Shown here piece after piece: positions 55,283 through 64,000 of a stretch of 64,000 bases of DNA (position 1 is the first letter of the stretch; every line of letters starts with the position of its first letter). This DNA is from CAVQBL01 sp963710715. Lineage in GTDB: Bacteria; Pseudomonadota; Gammaproteobacteria; DSM-16500. Under the pieces are notes generated by a model that searched no databases, had not been told where the DNA came from, and was given only the letters and a program-made list of their open reading frames with translations. The stretch lies in NCBI GenBank assembly GCA_963710715.1, contig CAVQBL010000016.1:310001-374000 (forward strand), read 5' to 3'. The position numbers and the translations under genes were made by a program.

Positions 55283-56317
55283 ATGACTAATAATTCACAA
55301 ATTATCATTTATCAAAATGAAAGCGGCGAGGTGAAGTTAGATGTTCGATTTGACGGCGACACCGTTTGGCTGACCCAAAAAATGATGGCCGAGCTTTTTG
55401 ATGTTACCCCCAAAACCATCAGTGAACATCTTGGAAATATCTACAAAGAAGGGGAATTAATAGAAAGTTCAACTATCCGGAATTTCCGGGTAGTTCAAAC
55501 AGAAGGAGTAAGGGATGTTTCCAGAGAGATTACTTTTTATAACCTCGACGCCATTATTTCAGTTGGTTACAGAGTAAACTCCACTCGCGCCACACAATTC
55601 CGTATCTGGGCAACCAAAACACTTAAAGAATATATTGTTAAAGGTTTTGTGCTAGACGACGAGCGACTAAAAAACCCTGATTTGCCTTTTGACTATTTTG
55701 AAGAACTTGCCAGAAGAATACAGGACATCCGCACTTCAGAAAAAAGATTTTATCGAAAAATTACCGATATCTATGCATTGAGTGTAGATTATGACCCGAC
55801 TAATGAAACTAGTATCGTTTTCTTTAAAACAGTACAAAACAAAATCCATTGGGCAATTACCGGAAAAACCGCAGCAGAGATTATTGCCAAACGAGCTAAT
55901 AGCAAAAAGCCCAATATGGGATTAACAAGTTGGCGAGGAACCTTGCCAAGAAAAGAAGACGTTACAATTGCTAAAAATTATCTCAATGAAAAAGAACTTT
56001 TAGCTTTGAACAATCTTGTAGAGCAGTATTTGATTTTTGCTGAAGGACAAGCAAAGAGAAGAATCCCCATGAAGATGAAGGATTGGATCAATAAATTACA
56101 TGGATTTTTGCAATTAAATGACAGAGATATCTTGACTAACGCTGGAAAAATATCGCATGAATTGGCGATAGAACTTGCTGAGAATGAATATGATAAATTT
56201 TATAAAAAGCGGCTTTCACAACAGGCTAGCAAAGACAGTGACTTTGAAAAAGCAGTTGGCTTAGTGGGCACAAATAAACGTAAAAAGAAAATCGAGCAGG
56301 AAACTAGTTCGTTATAA
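55283..56317 (+). CDS. RhuM family protein, intact
   Basis: This 344-residue RhuM protein is complete. The N-terminal region has VWLTQKMMAELFDVTPKTIS and an HTH-like fold, the central core FYNLDAIISVGYRVNS and RATQFRIWATKTLKEYI, and a C-terminal helical domain ending in a Lys-rich tail. RhuM was named from a Salmonella pathogenicity island and its genes often sit within type I restriction loci; its function is unknown. It starts ten bases after the hsdM stub and is the last island gene before rpsO. Confidence 0.9.
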   Translation: MTNNSQIIIYQNESGEVKLDVRFDGDTVWLTQKMMAELFDVTPKTISEHLGNIYKEGELIESSTIRNFRVVQTEGVRDVSREITFYNLDAIISVGYRVNSTRATQFRIWATKTLKEYIVKGFVLDDERLKNPDLPFDYFEELARRIQDIRTSEKRFYRKITDIYALSVDYDPTNETSIVFFKTVQNKIHWAITGKTAAEIIAKRANSKKPNMGLTSWRGTLPRKEDVTIAKNYLNEKELLALNNLVEQYLIFAEGQAKRRIPMKMKDWINKLHGFLQLNDRDILTNAGKISHELAIELAENEYDKFYKKRLSQQASKDSDFEKAVGLVGTNKRKKKIEQETSSL

Positions 56318-56391
56318 AATATATATGAATATGGACCGACAATGGGCGATTTTTAGCCAAGAAAATATGCCCCAGTCCTTATATATAAAGC

Positions 56392-56420
56392 TTGTTCAAC
56401 CACCTACTCCTCGTTATAAT
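56392..56420 (+). promoter_or_regulatory. sigma70 promoter for rpsO-pnp
   Basis: TTGTTC at 56392-56397 and a consensus TATAAT at 56415-56420 are separated by exactly 17 bases. The rpsO ATG lies 42 bases downstream. It would let rpsO and pnp be transcribed despite the insertion that separates them from truB. Confidence 0.8.
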
Positions 56421-56461
56421 AGCGGGTTCTAAAAAATTGAATTACGTTTGGGAGTTGTTTC

Positions 56462-56731
56462 ATGGCATTAAATACGGCACAAAAAGCGCAGATTGTTAAA
56501 GCATATCAACACGCTAAAAATGATACCGGTTCATCCGAAGTACAAATCGCTTTACTTAGCGCGCGCATTGATTATTTAACATCACACTTGCAAGTACACA
56601 AACACGATTGTCATACTCGCCATGGCTTGACCAAGCTAGTCAGCAAACGCCGTCGTTTGATGAATTACTTAAAAAGGGTTAGCCCTGTTTCATATCGTAA
56701 TATCTTGAATAAATTGGAAATGCGTGGTTAA
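56462..56731 (+). CDS. rpsO: 30S ribosomal protein S15
   Basis: S15 is a primary 16S rRNA-binding protein. The 89 residues match the family throughout: NDTGSSEVQIALLSARI, then HDCHTRHGLTKLVSKRRRL and YLKRV. It is followed 50 bases later by pnp, the standard order. Confidence 0.97.
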   Translation: MALNTAQKAQIVKAYQHAKNDTGSSEVQIALLSARIDYLTSHLQVHKHDCHTRHGLTKLVSKRRRLMNYLKRVSPVSYRNILNKLEMRG

Positions 56732-56781
56732 AAAACGCATTTAAATCATTAAAACTTATCTATTAATATAGGATACATTTC

Positions 56782-58901
56782 GTGCCAGCAATTAAAAAAA
56801 CATTTCGCTATGGTGATCACACAGTAACACTTGAAACTGGGGCTATTGCCCGACAGGCAAATGGTGCCGTCATGGTGACAATGGATGATACAGTGGTATT
56901 AGTGACTGCTGTCGGACAAGATGGCAGCAGTGAAGACAGAGACTTTTTTCCACTGACCGTCAATTATCAAGAGCGTACTTATGCTGCTGGCCGCATCCCC
57001 GGTGGTTATTTCAAACGTGAAGGGAAGCCAAGTGAAAAAGAAACCTTAACCTCACGCTTAATTGATCGTCCTTTACGCCCTATGTTTCCGAAAGGCTTTA
57101 ATTTTGAAGTACAGATTATTGCAACAGTATTGTCAATGAATCCTGAAATTAATCCTGATATTCCTGCATTACTTGGAGCGTCGGCTGCATTGGCTGTTTC
57201 GGGCATGCCATTTATGGGTCCCTTAGGCGCAGCACGCGTGGGTTACAAAGATAATGCTTATTTACTGAATCCCACTTTTGCGCAGTTAGAAACATCCAGA
57301 CTGGATATGGTGGTAGCAGGTACTGAAAAAGCAGTATTAATGGTTGAATCCGAAGCCAAAGAATTACCTGAAGATGTTATGTTAGGTGCAGTAATGTATG
57401 GCCACCAACAAATGCAAGTGGCTATTCAAGCTATCAAAGAATTAGCACGTGAAGCGGGCAAGCCGGCATGGGAATGGGAAGCGCCCACACTCAATGCAGT
57501 AGTTGAAAAACGTATTGCAGCGTTAGCGGAAGCTGAAATGGTTCAAGCGTATCAAATTCGTGATAAACAAGAACGCCAAGCAACTATTGCTGAAATTCGT
57601 GAGCGCGTTACCGAACAAATGTTAACGGAAAATGCTGGCAAAGACGATGAAGTGCAATTAGCCGCAGATATCAAATATGTTTTAAACAATTTAGAAAGTC
57701 AGATGGTGCGTGGACGAATTCTTCAAGGTCAGCCGCGTATTGATGGCCGTGATACGAAAACGGTCAGGCCTATCAATATACAAGTGGGTGTATTGCCGCG
57801 TACACATGGTTCAGCAATTTTTACACGCGGTGAAACACAAGCATTAGTGGTTGCAACCTTAGGCACAGAGCGTGATGCGCAAACTATTGATGCTTTAGAA
57901 GGTGAACGTAAAGAGACTTTCATGTTGCATTACAATTTCCCGCCGTTTTCAGTTGGAGAAGTGGGTTTTGTGGGCAGTCCAAAGCGCCGTGAAATTGGTC
58001 ATGGTAATTTGGCAAAGCGTGGTGTGTCTCCTGTATTGCCTATACAAAAAGAATTTCCATATGTTTTGCGTGTTGTTTCTGAAATCACTGAATCAAATGG
58101 CTCAAGCTCTATGGCAAGTGTTTGTGGTAGCAGCTTGGCATTAATGGATGCAGGCGTGCCGATTCGAGCTCACGTTGCAGGTATTGCAATGGGCTTAGTG
58201 AAAGAAGGCGAACATTATGCTGTATTGACGGATATTTTGGGTGACGAAGATCATCTCGGCGATATGGATTTTAAAGTGGCGGGAACAGCAGCGGGTGTCA
58301 CTGCATTACAAATGGATATCAAAATTAATGGTATCACTGAAGCCATTATGAAAGACGCATTAGAACAAGCGCATGCAGCCCGGTTACATATTCTTGGGTA
58401 TCATGCACCAAGTCATTAGCCAACCAAGAACAGAAATGTCTGCTTATGCGCCGCGCATTCTTAACATACGTATTCCATCGGATAAAATCCGTGATGTGAT
58501 TGGTAAAGGTGGCGTGACAATTCGTTCTTTAACTGAAGAAACTGGCACGGTTATTGATATTAGTGATGATGGTGAAGTGCGAGTTGCTGCAGCGGATTTG
58601 GCTAAGTGTGAAGAAGCAATTCGTCGTATTGAGCGTCTTACGGCAGATGTTGTTGTCGGCACTGTGTACGATGGCACTGTTGCAAAATTAATGGATTTTG
58701 GCGCGATTGTGAATATTCTTCCGGGCAAACAAGGTTTAGTGCATATTTCTCAAATTTGTCGATGAGCGAGTAGAGAAAGTGAGTGACAAGCTTTCTGAAG
58801 GGCAAGCGGTCAGGGTCAAAGTGCTTGAGATCGACAAAACAGGCCGTATTCGTTTGAGCATGAAAGAAGTTGTGCAAGAAGATTCAACTGAAACGCGGTA
58901 A
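56782..58901 (+). CDS. pnp: Polynucleotide phosphorylase, two frameshifts in the assembly
   Basis: PNPase degrades RNA 3'-5' by phosphorolysis. Frames 56782-58419, 58373-58765 and a last piece to 58901 make one 705-residue protein if one G is removed from GGG at 58396-58398 and one T from TTT at 58755-58757. Corrected joins read HILGIMHQVISQPRTEM and ISQIVDERVEKVSDKL, as expected. Both RNase PH domains are present (ERTYAAGRIPGGYFKREGKP; VASVCGSSLALMDAGVP), then the KH motif DVIGKGGVTIRSL and the S1 domain. The start is GTG. Complete domains and the position after rpsO argue for sequence errors rather than decay. Confidence 0.92.
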
Positions 58902-58913
58902 ATAACATCAGAT

Positions 58914-58963
58914 GTAGCAACTGCCGTTGAGATTTAGTTTTCAAGACAGTTGCTACTATTTTT
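58914..58963. terminator. Bidirectional terminator between pnp and folE
   Basis: GTAGCAACTG at 58914-58923 pairs perfectly with CAGTTGCTAC at 58947-58956 and is followed by TATTTTT. The right arm overlaps the folE stop, so it can serve both converging genes. Confidence 0.7.
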
Positions 58964-59507
58964 CCCCTCTCGCCAAACTCAAAAACTCTGCACGTGTAGC
59001 ACGGTCATCACGAAATGAACCTAGCATAACCGATGTAGTCATCACAGAATTTTGTTTTTCCACACCGCGCATCATCATACATAAATGTTTGGCTTCAATG
59101 ATAACACCGACGCCAGATGCTTTGGTGACTTCAAGTACGGTTTCAGCAATTTGCTTGGTTAATTTTTCTTGTACTTGTAAGCGACGTGCAAACATATCGA
59201 CGATGCGCGCAATTTTGGATAAACCTATGATTTTTCCTCTGGGAAGATAAGCAACATGACATTTGCCGATAAAAGGCAATAAATGATGTTCACACAAAGA
59301 ATAGAGTTCAATTTCTTTGATGATGATCATTTCATCGCTGTCAGATTCAAATAGAGCGCCGTTAACGATTTTTTCTACAGATTGTTGGTAACCTTGCGTT
59401 AAAAATTTTAATGCAGTCGCAGCGCGTTGTGGGGTATCTCTTAATCCATCTCGGTTAATATCTTCGCCTAATGCTTCAATAATTTTTTTGAAATAAGTAT
59501 CCATCAC
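58956..59507 (-). CDS. folE: GTP cyclohydrolase I
   Basis: FolE converts GTP to 7,8-dihydroneopterin triphosphate, the first step of folate synthesis. The 183-residue protein has the zinc motif LCEHHLLPFIGKCHVAYLP (Cys and His ligands) and the second Cys region in EAKHLCMMMRGVEK. QTDTS-like residues of the C-terminus appear as NSVMTTSVMLG. It lies eight bases downstream of the HIT gene on the same strand. Confidence 0.95.
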   Translation of the reverse strand: MMDTYFKKIIEALGEDINRDGLRDTPQRAATALKFLTQGYQQSVEKIVNGALFESDSDEMIIIKEIELYSLCEHHLLPFIGKCHVAYLPRGKIIGLSKIARIVDMFARRLQVQEKLTKQIAETVLEVTKASGVGVIIEAKHLCMMMRGVEKQNSVMTTSVMLGSFRDDRATRAEFLSLARGEK

Positions 59508-59515
59508 TTACAACC

Positions 59516-59857
59516 TCAGCCAGGTGGCCAAGTCATCTGTCGTCCACCCAATAAATGCATATGGATATGAAATACAGTTTGACCCGCGCCGGGATTACAA
59601 TTTAGTACTAAACGATAGCCATCCTCGGCAATATTGAGGTCTTTAGCCAGTTTCTTTGCAATTTGTACCATATGACCAATTAGCTCATTATCTTTCGCTT
59701 GGAGTTCATTTAAAGTAGCAATATGTTTTAATGGGATGATAAGTTTATGGTGGGGTGCTTGAGGATAGATATCATCAAATGCAACCACTTTATCATCACG
59801 AAAAATAATTTTCGCAGGGATTTCTTCACGTGCTACTTTGCAAAATAAACAATCCAT
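59516..59857 (-). CDS. hinT: HIT-family nucleotide hydrolase (HinT-like)
   Basis: This 113-residue protein has the histidine triad HIHMHLLGG near the C-terminus, preceded by GQTVF, and the family N-terminus CLFCKVAREEIPAKI. HinT-type enzymes hydrolyse purine nucleoside phosphoramidates. It is first in a two-gene unit with folE. Confidence 0.92.
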   Translation of the reverse strand: MDCLFCKVAREEIPAKIIFRDDKVVAFDDIYPQAPHHKLIIPLKHIATLNELQAKDNELIGHMVQIAKKLAKDLNIAEDGYRLVLNCNPGAGQTVFHIHMHLLGGRQMTWPPG

Positions 59858-60044
59858 GCTGGGTTCCTTTCTTTAAGATGAGTAGTTTAAGGGTTTGTGG
59901 CGGGTTTTTCTAGGGTTAGTTAACAGCTAGTTGAAAATTATCTAAAGCTGTGTAAAGCTTTGGACGGGGTTGAAGGAGCGGAACTGTACCGTACTTCAAA
60001 CATGTAGCAAAGTATAAAAATGCAAAAATATTAGGAATTATCGA

Positions 60045-60227
60045 ATGAGTAACTATCAAGGTCTTTTTGGTTTAATTTTATTGATAATAGATTTGTGGGC
60101 AATTATTAATGTGGTGAATAGTCGTAATTCCACAGGCACTAAAGTCATTTGGTGTTTGTTAATTATTCTGCTTCCTTTGTTAGGTTTTATAATATGGCTA
60201 ATCACGGGTCCGCGCGCGCCAAAGTGA
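60045..60227 (+). CDS. Small membrane protein, PLDc_N domain
   Basis: The 60-residue protein consists of two hydrophobic helices (LFGLILLIIDLWAIINVV and VIWCLLIILLPLLGFIIW) joined by a polar turn with a basic end, matching the phospholipase D N-terminal membrane domain found as stand-alone small proteins. An AGGA site precedes the ATG. There is no phospholipase gene beside it. Role unknown. Confidence 0.75.
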   Translation: MSNYQGLFGLILLIIDLWAIINVVNSRNSTGTKVIWCLLIILLPLLGFIIWLITGPRAPK

Positions 60228-60362
60228 GTTTTAAATTTGGCTTCAATGAAAAAAAATCGAATCAATAAGTAAATATTATCAATAAAATAAAAACAATTGA
60301 TTATACTTATAATCAACAAGTTATTACTCTGTTCATATCCTTAAATAAACGAGGGGTGAACT

Positions 60363-61274
60363 ATGATGAGATCAATAACGCAAGAGTTGCAATTATGCTA
60401 TAGAGAGTTCTTTGAATCAAAATTAGCAGTTGATTTATTAAAATGTTCAAAGCATTTTTATGCAGTTAAAAAAATTTCCGCAGCAATTATAAAATTAATT
60501 ACAGCTAATAAAGAAGCTGTTAAAGAGGCAGTTAAAAATAAAGCTGATATTATCGCTGAGCTCCGAGAGCCATATTTTGGGAGCTGCTACGATAATAAAG
60601 AAACAGTCACAGTAGATGAAGCCTTAAATAAAATTATTTCTATCTTAAATGATGAAAATTCTGATTTAAATAAGGTCATGCAGATACATTGTATTTTTGT
60701 TTATCGTATCTATGACTCGCTTGAAAAAACAAATGAAAAAGCAGAGCTTGTTAGGCAATTATCTCCTGATTCTCTTTTTAGTAATAAAAATCGCAGTAGA
60801 GTAGAAGATAAAGATGTTAAAGCAACTACTACGTTAGGTATTGTTAAGCATTCTGTGTTTGCAAAAATGTTAGGGCAAACGGAAAAAAAGCATATTCGCG
60901 CGTTGGATAAGTATCCACAAGATTATAACTCAGCGTTTTTTAAATCAGCCATAGAAAAAACTCTTCCCGTTGTTTGCGGACCTTCTGGGCATGCACGTTC
61001 GCTTATGGTAGGCGCAAAACTATATGGTGATTTAACTAATGATGAATTGAAAGAATATGCCTGCGCGAGCTTTGCATTTTTGGCAGCGGGCGGAAACCAT
61101 AGCTTTTATGAAGTGATGGTTGTGGCGAAGCTTGCTGGAGTCGATTTCCAATTAGATTCCTATTCATCAATAGTGCCAGCATCAATAAGAGCGACTGATC
61201 TTTATAAAAAATTAAATCAGCTTTTTCCTGAATTTTTAAATTCTGAGGTGCAGATCCCTAGCAATAAGCGCTAG
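60363..61274 (+). CDS. Hypothetical protein with a conserved GPSGH segment
   Basis: I cannot name this 303-residue protein. The first 150 residues are helical and Lys-rich. The C-terminal 100 residues contain TLPVVCGPSGHARSLMVGAK, then LYGDLTNDEL and AFLAAGGNHSFYEVMVVAK, which I recall as recurring in hypothetical proteins of Legionella and relatives; I cannot check that here. The segment has the look of an enzyme or peptidase-like domain (GNHS, GPSGH), without an assignable family. A GAGG site precedes the start. No signal peptide. Confidence 0.6.
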   Translation: MMRSITQELQLCYREFFESKLAVDLLKCSKHFYAVKKISAAIIKLITANKEAVKEAVKNKADIIAELREPYFGSCYDNKETVTVDEALNKIISILNDENSDLNKVMQIHCIFVYRIYDSLEKTNEKAELVRQLSPDSLFSNKNRSRVEDKDVKATTTLGIVKHSVFAKMLGQTEKKHIRALDKYPQDYNSAFFKSAIEKTLPVVCGPSGHARSLMVGAKLYGDLTNDELKEYACASFAFLAAGGNHSFYEVMVVAKLAGVDFQLDSYSSIVPASIRATDLYKKLNQLFPEFLNSEVQIPSNKR

Positions 61275-61314
61275 GGAGAGGGGAAAGTGAATTTTTTATA
61301 TAGGAAATCTTGTT

Positions 61315-62214
61315 TTAAATAATTTTAACCGTTTTTTGTTTTGCTAAAATGGATTTTATTTTTTCTGCCATGTCTTCTAACAGCACTTGTTTAGCAGTGG
61401 TGGCTCTCCAACATATACCTATAGTTCGGACAGGCTTAGGTTGGTTAAATGGAATATAAGAAAGAGTATTGCTTGAAGTGCAAGCGAGTTTTGGCATGAG
61501 AGTGATACCAACATCTGCTGATACCATATGTCGTAATGTTTCAAGGCTAGTGCCTTTGAAATTTTGTGCTTCTTTCGCCCGCATGCGATGACATAAAGTC
61601 AGTGCTTGTTCGCGCAGGCAGTGTCCTTCTTCAAGCAAGAGTAAATTTTTATTTTCTAAATCATGTTGTTTAATGGTTTTTAATTTGGCTAATGGGTGAG
61701 TGATAGATGCAGCTAGCAAAAATTCTTCTTCAAATAATAGAGTGACGGACAAGTTTTTCTCTGTTATTGGAGGAGATAAAATGGCAGCATGCAACTTGCC
61801 TTGTTTAAGTTTTTCAATAAGAACAGTGGTTTGTGCTTCAATTAAATAAAGAGATAATTTAGGATACGTTTTTGATAATTGCGGAATAATCAAGGGCAGT
61901 AGATAAGGAGCCAGAGTTGGGAAAACACCTATTCTTAATTCCCCGCTATACGGATCTTTTGCCGATTTGGCAATTTCTCGCACTTCTTCAACTTGATTTA
62001 ATATTTGTTGTGCCCGTTCTGCGATGATAACACCGTGATCGGTTAGCAATACGGATTTATTCGTGCGTTCTAATAATTTTACGCCTAAGGTTTCTTCTAG
62101 CTTTTTTATTTGCATGCTGAGGGCGGGTTGGCTCACAAAGCAAGCATTAGCCGCGTTTCCAAAGTGCTCATGCTCAGCGAGGGCGACAAGATATTTTAAG
62201 TCTTTGATATTCAT
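61315..62214 (-). CDS. oxyR: Hydrogen peroxide-sensing regulator OxyR
   Basis: This LysR-type regulator (299 residues) has an N-terminal winged HTH (MNIKDLKYLVALAEHEHFG, then QPALSMQIKKLE). In the C-terminal domain the redox cysteines fall at positions 199 and 208 (EEGHCLREQALTLCH), exactly as in E. coli OxyR. It should switch on oxidative-stress genes when the disulfide forms. It is divergent from trhO, and the 130-base gap holds both promoters. Confidence 0.95.
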   Translation of the reverse strand: MNIKDLKYLVALAEHEHFGNAANACFVSQPALSMQIKKLEETLGVKLLERTNKSVLLTDHGVIIAERAQQILNQVEEVREIAKSAKDPYSGELRIGVFPTLAPYLLPLIIPQLSKTYPKLSLYLIEAQTTVLIEKLKQGKLHAAILSPPITEKNLSVTLLFEEEFLLAASITHPLAKLKTIKQHDLENKNLLLLEEGHCLREQALTLCHRMRAKEAQNFKGTSLETLRHMVSADVGITLMPKLACTSSNTLSYIPFNQPKPVRTIGICWRATTAKQVLLEDMAEKIKSILAKQKTVKII

Positions 62215-62345
62215 AAAGAGTAAGGTGTATAAAAATTAATTATCGATATTTTAACATCAATATATTGTACTTATCAAGCAAAATTTGACGCCTACCCCTT
62301 TCTCAAGTAAAGTTGGCACAATTTATTTTTGACTTTTTTTAAGCT

Positions 62346-63125
62346 ATGCAAATTCTCAATATTGCCGGATACCAATTTATTACATTAGACGAATTGTCCA
62401 CGCTGCGTGAGCAGCTTTTGGATAAATGTATAGCTCTGGGCTTGAAAGGAACTATTTTGTTGAGCCCTGAAGGAATTAATATTGCTCTTGCAGGCACAGT
62501 TGAAAATGTAGCTTCTTTTACAGAGTTTTTAAAACAAGATTCACGGTTTGCTGAGCTTACATTTCGTGAGAGCTATTCTATTTCGCAACCGTTTGAGCGT
62601 ATGAAGGTAAAAGTAAAAAAAGAAATTATCACTATGCGGCTACCAGATATAAAGCCAACCGTAACGCGAGCTCCCAGTGTGTCTCCGCAAGAATTTAAAC
62701 AGTGGTTGGATGAAGAACGCGATATCACGGTTTTGGATACACGTAATGATTATGAGATAAGATTTGGTACATTTGCAGATGCTAAGAATTTACATATTGA
62801 TGACTTCTGTGAGTTTGCTGAGGCAGCTGAAAAAATAAAACAAGATAAACCGGTTGTCATGTTTTGTACGGGTGGAATCCGTTGTGAAAAAGCGGCTTTG
62901 TATCTGTTAAACTCAGGGTTTTCTAAGGTGTATCAGCTAGAAGGCGGAATTCTGAATTACTTTGCTAAAGTCGGAGGCGACCATTATCAAGGTGAGTGCT
63001 TTGTGTTCGATCAAAGAGTAGCATTGGATGCAAATTTAAGAGAAACTGGGACAAAGCAATGCCTTGTTTGCCAAGGTCCCATGATGCAGAACAATTTAAA
63101 TGTATCTTGTGAAGCATGTGCGTGA
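62346..63125 (+). CDS. trhO: tRNA uridine(34) hydroxylase TrhO (rhodanese-like)
   Basis: TrhO (YceA) hydroxylates U34 of certain tRNAs as a step toward 5-methoxyuridine or 5-carboxymethoxyuridine. The 259-residue protein has the N-terminal domain GTILLSPEGINIALAG, the central rhodanese domain with Cys loop VMFCTGGIRCEKAALYL and a C-terminal Cys-rich end (CLVCQGPMM, then VSCEACA). Length is shorter than E. coli's 350 residues, as in many relatives. It is followed 29 bases later by ppa. Confidence 0.9.
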   Translation: MQILNIAGYQFITLDELSTLREQLLDKCIALGLKGTILLSPEGINIALAGTVENVASFTEFLKQDSRFAELTFRESYSISQPFERMKVKVKKEIITMRLPDIKPTVTRAPSVSPQEFKQWLDEERDITVLDTRNDYEIRFGTFADAKNLHIDDFCEFAEAAEKIKQDKPVVMFCTGGIRCEKAALYLLNSGFSKVYQLEGGILNYFAKVGGDHYQGECFVFDQRVALDANLRETGTKQCLVCQGPMMQNNLNVSCEACA

Positions 63126-63154
63126 ATCATTAACTTTAGAAAAGAGGAAATACT

Positions 63155-63694
63155 ATGGGTTTAGAGCATGTTGAAGCAGGCCGTAAAGTGCCCGATGACA
63201 TCAATGTAGTGATTGAAATCCCATCTCGTGGTGATCCAGTGAAATACGAAGTGGATAAAAAAACCGGTGTCGTTATGGTGGATCGCTTTGTTGCCACCTC
63301 CATGCGTTATCCTTGTGATTATGGCTTTATTCCACATACATTAGCAGAGGACGGAGACCCAGCAGATGTATTAGTTATTGCTCCTTATTCATTGATGCCA
63401 GGTGTGGTGGTGCGCTGCCGGCCAATCGGCTTATTGCGGATGACAGATGAATCGGGCCCAGATTCAAAAATTCTTGCCGTTCCTGTAGAAAAGCTAACAA
63501 CACGTTATCAGCATATGAAAAGCCCAGAAGATGTTTGTGCGGAATTACTTTCTGCTATTTCACATTTTTTCCAACATTACAAAGATTTGGAAAAAGGTAA
63601 GTGGGTTAAGGTGGATGGATGGGAAGGACCCGATGCTGCGAAAGCAGAAATTTTAGCGAGTGTGAAGCGCTATAAAAGTGAAAAGGTAACGTAA
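63155..63694 (+). CDS. ppa: Inorganic pyrophosphatase
   Basis: Family I pyrophosphatase hydrolyses PPi and drives biosynthetic reactions. The 179-residue protein has EIPSRGDPVKYEVDKKTG, the metal-binding EDGDPADVLV, and YPCDYGFIPHTLAEDG. All catalytic acidic residues of the motif are present. It ends before a palindromic repeat and a terminator. Confidence 0.96.
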   Translation: MGLEHVEAGRKVPDDINVVIEIPSRGDPVKYEVDKKTGVVMVDRFVATSMRYPCDYGFIPHTLAEDGDPADVLVIAPYSLMPGVVVRCRPIGLLRMTDESGPDSKILAVPVEKLTTRYQHMKSPEDVCAELLSAISHFFQHYKDLEKGKWVKVDGWEGPDAAKAEILASVKRYKSEKVT

Positions 63695-63696
63695 TA

Positions 63697-63773
63697 GTAG
63701 GGGCAAGACCAGCGTGTCTGTCTCTGCCCTTGCTTGAACAGGGCGCGCACACGTGGGTTTGCCGGGCCCCTAC
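63697..63773. repeat. Dispersed palindromic repeat, GTAGGGGC family
   Basis: Outer arms GTAGGGGC and GCCCCTAC are exact inverted repeats; the inside has a CTGCCCTTG / CAGGGCGCG partial stem. It differs from the other two repeat families in the window. Confidence 0.75.
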
Positions 63774-63796
63774 AAATGTTTTGGATAACGCCATAA

Positions 63797-63829
63797 AAAA
63801 AGGGGCAATTACTCAAGATTGCCCCTTTT
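63797..63829. terminator. Strong rho-independent terminator after ppa
   Basis: AAAAGGGGCAAT and ATTGCCCCTTTT form a perfect 12-base stem with an eight-base loop. A-rich and T-rich flanks make it usable on both strands. Confidence 0.9.
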
Positions 63830-64000
63830 CTTTGCTACAGTTTCCATACTTTTCCCGCCAATCCTCAGCGTAGAGCGTTCCATCCAAGTATCAATCCTTG
63901 GTACCGGTCCGTGTTTCATCCCTGGGTGTATTAATGATAGCAAAGGGTTTAAAAAATACAATAAGTAGAATCCCTTTAAGTCGAGTATTCAGTTTGGCTA

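Overview
The window reads as a chromosome segment of a low-GC gammaproteobacterium. The housekeeping order is gammaproteobacterial: initiator tRNA-rimP-nusA-infB-rbfA-truB-rpsO-pnp, miaB-ybeZ-ybeY-corC, fis and an OxyR with both redox cysteines. The accessory content suggests a host-associated or intracellular lifestyle of the Legionellales/Coxiellaceae kind: large ankyrin-repeat proteins, several low-complexity secreted-effector-like proteins, secreted trypsin-like proteases, a Com1-like DsbA, toxin-antitoxin genes and much gene debris. The order-level assignment is inference; no rRNA gene is present to test it.

Layout. 0-3.1 kb is a decayed accessory patch: a kinase fragment, a broken methyltransferase joined tail-to-tail to a truncated RloB, an intact RloA-type ATPase and a RhuM pseudogene. 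3.1-5.6 kb holds a large membrane protein of unknown function. 5.9-10.5 kb is the miaB-phoH(ybeZ)-ybeY-corC-yihY operon on the minus strand. 10.8-14.4 kb carries a hypothetical gene, an antirepressor-like gene, a 2Fe-2S ferredoxin, rsmE, a DksA/TraR zinc finger and fis. 14.4-18.1 kb has a QEGLA-motif metalloprotein facing an mscS-rimB-rimK operon. 18.7-24 kb is a carbon block: acetyl-CoA synthetase, Aquifex-type aconitase, glutaryl-CoA dehydrogenase. 24-32 kb mixes small hypotheticals, AAA ATPases, an FAD oxidoreductase, an aldo/keto reductase, cca, a DUF397 protein and a DsbA-like protein. 32.2-37.1 kb is one giant ankyrin protein, split by two small frameshifts.

37.2-43.2 kb and 56.4-58.9 kb are the two halves of the normally continuous rimP-pnp translation operon. 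Between truB and rpsO lies a 13-kb accessory island: hicAB, a repeat-containing hypothetical, three trypsin-like protease genes, a 4.1-kb element with 85-bp terminal inverted repeats, tyrosine recombinases and an ankyrin cargo gene, a 687-residue unknown protein, and the remains of a type I restriction locus (HTH regulator, hsdM stub, intact RhuM). rpsO appears to have its own promoter at the island edge. The last part (58.9-64 kb) is ordinary: folE, a HIT protein, a small membrane protein, an unknown gene, oxyR, trhO and ppa.

Ten genes or gene fragments, including nusA, pnp, rimP and aconitase, show a one-base frameshift in or beside a short homopolymer, nine of them by one extra base. Since several should be essential, uncorrected sequencing or assembly error is the likeliest cause, and I annotate those genes as single units. 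Dispersed palindromic repeats of three families lie between genes.
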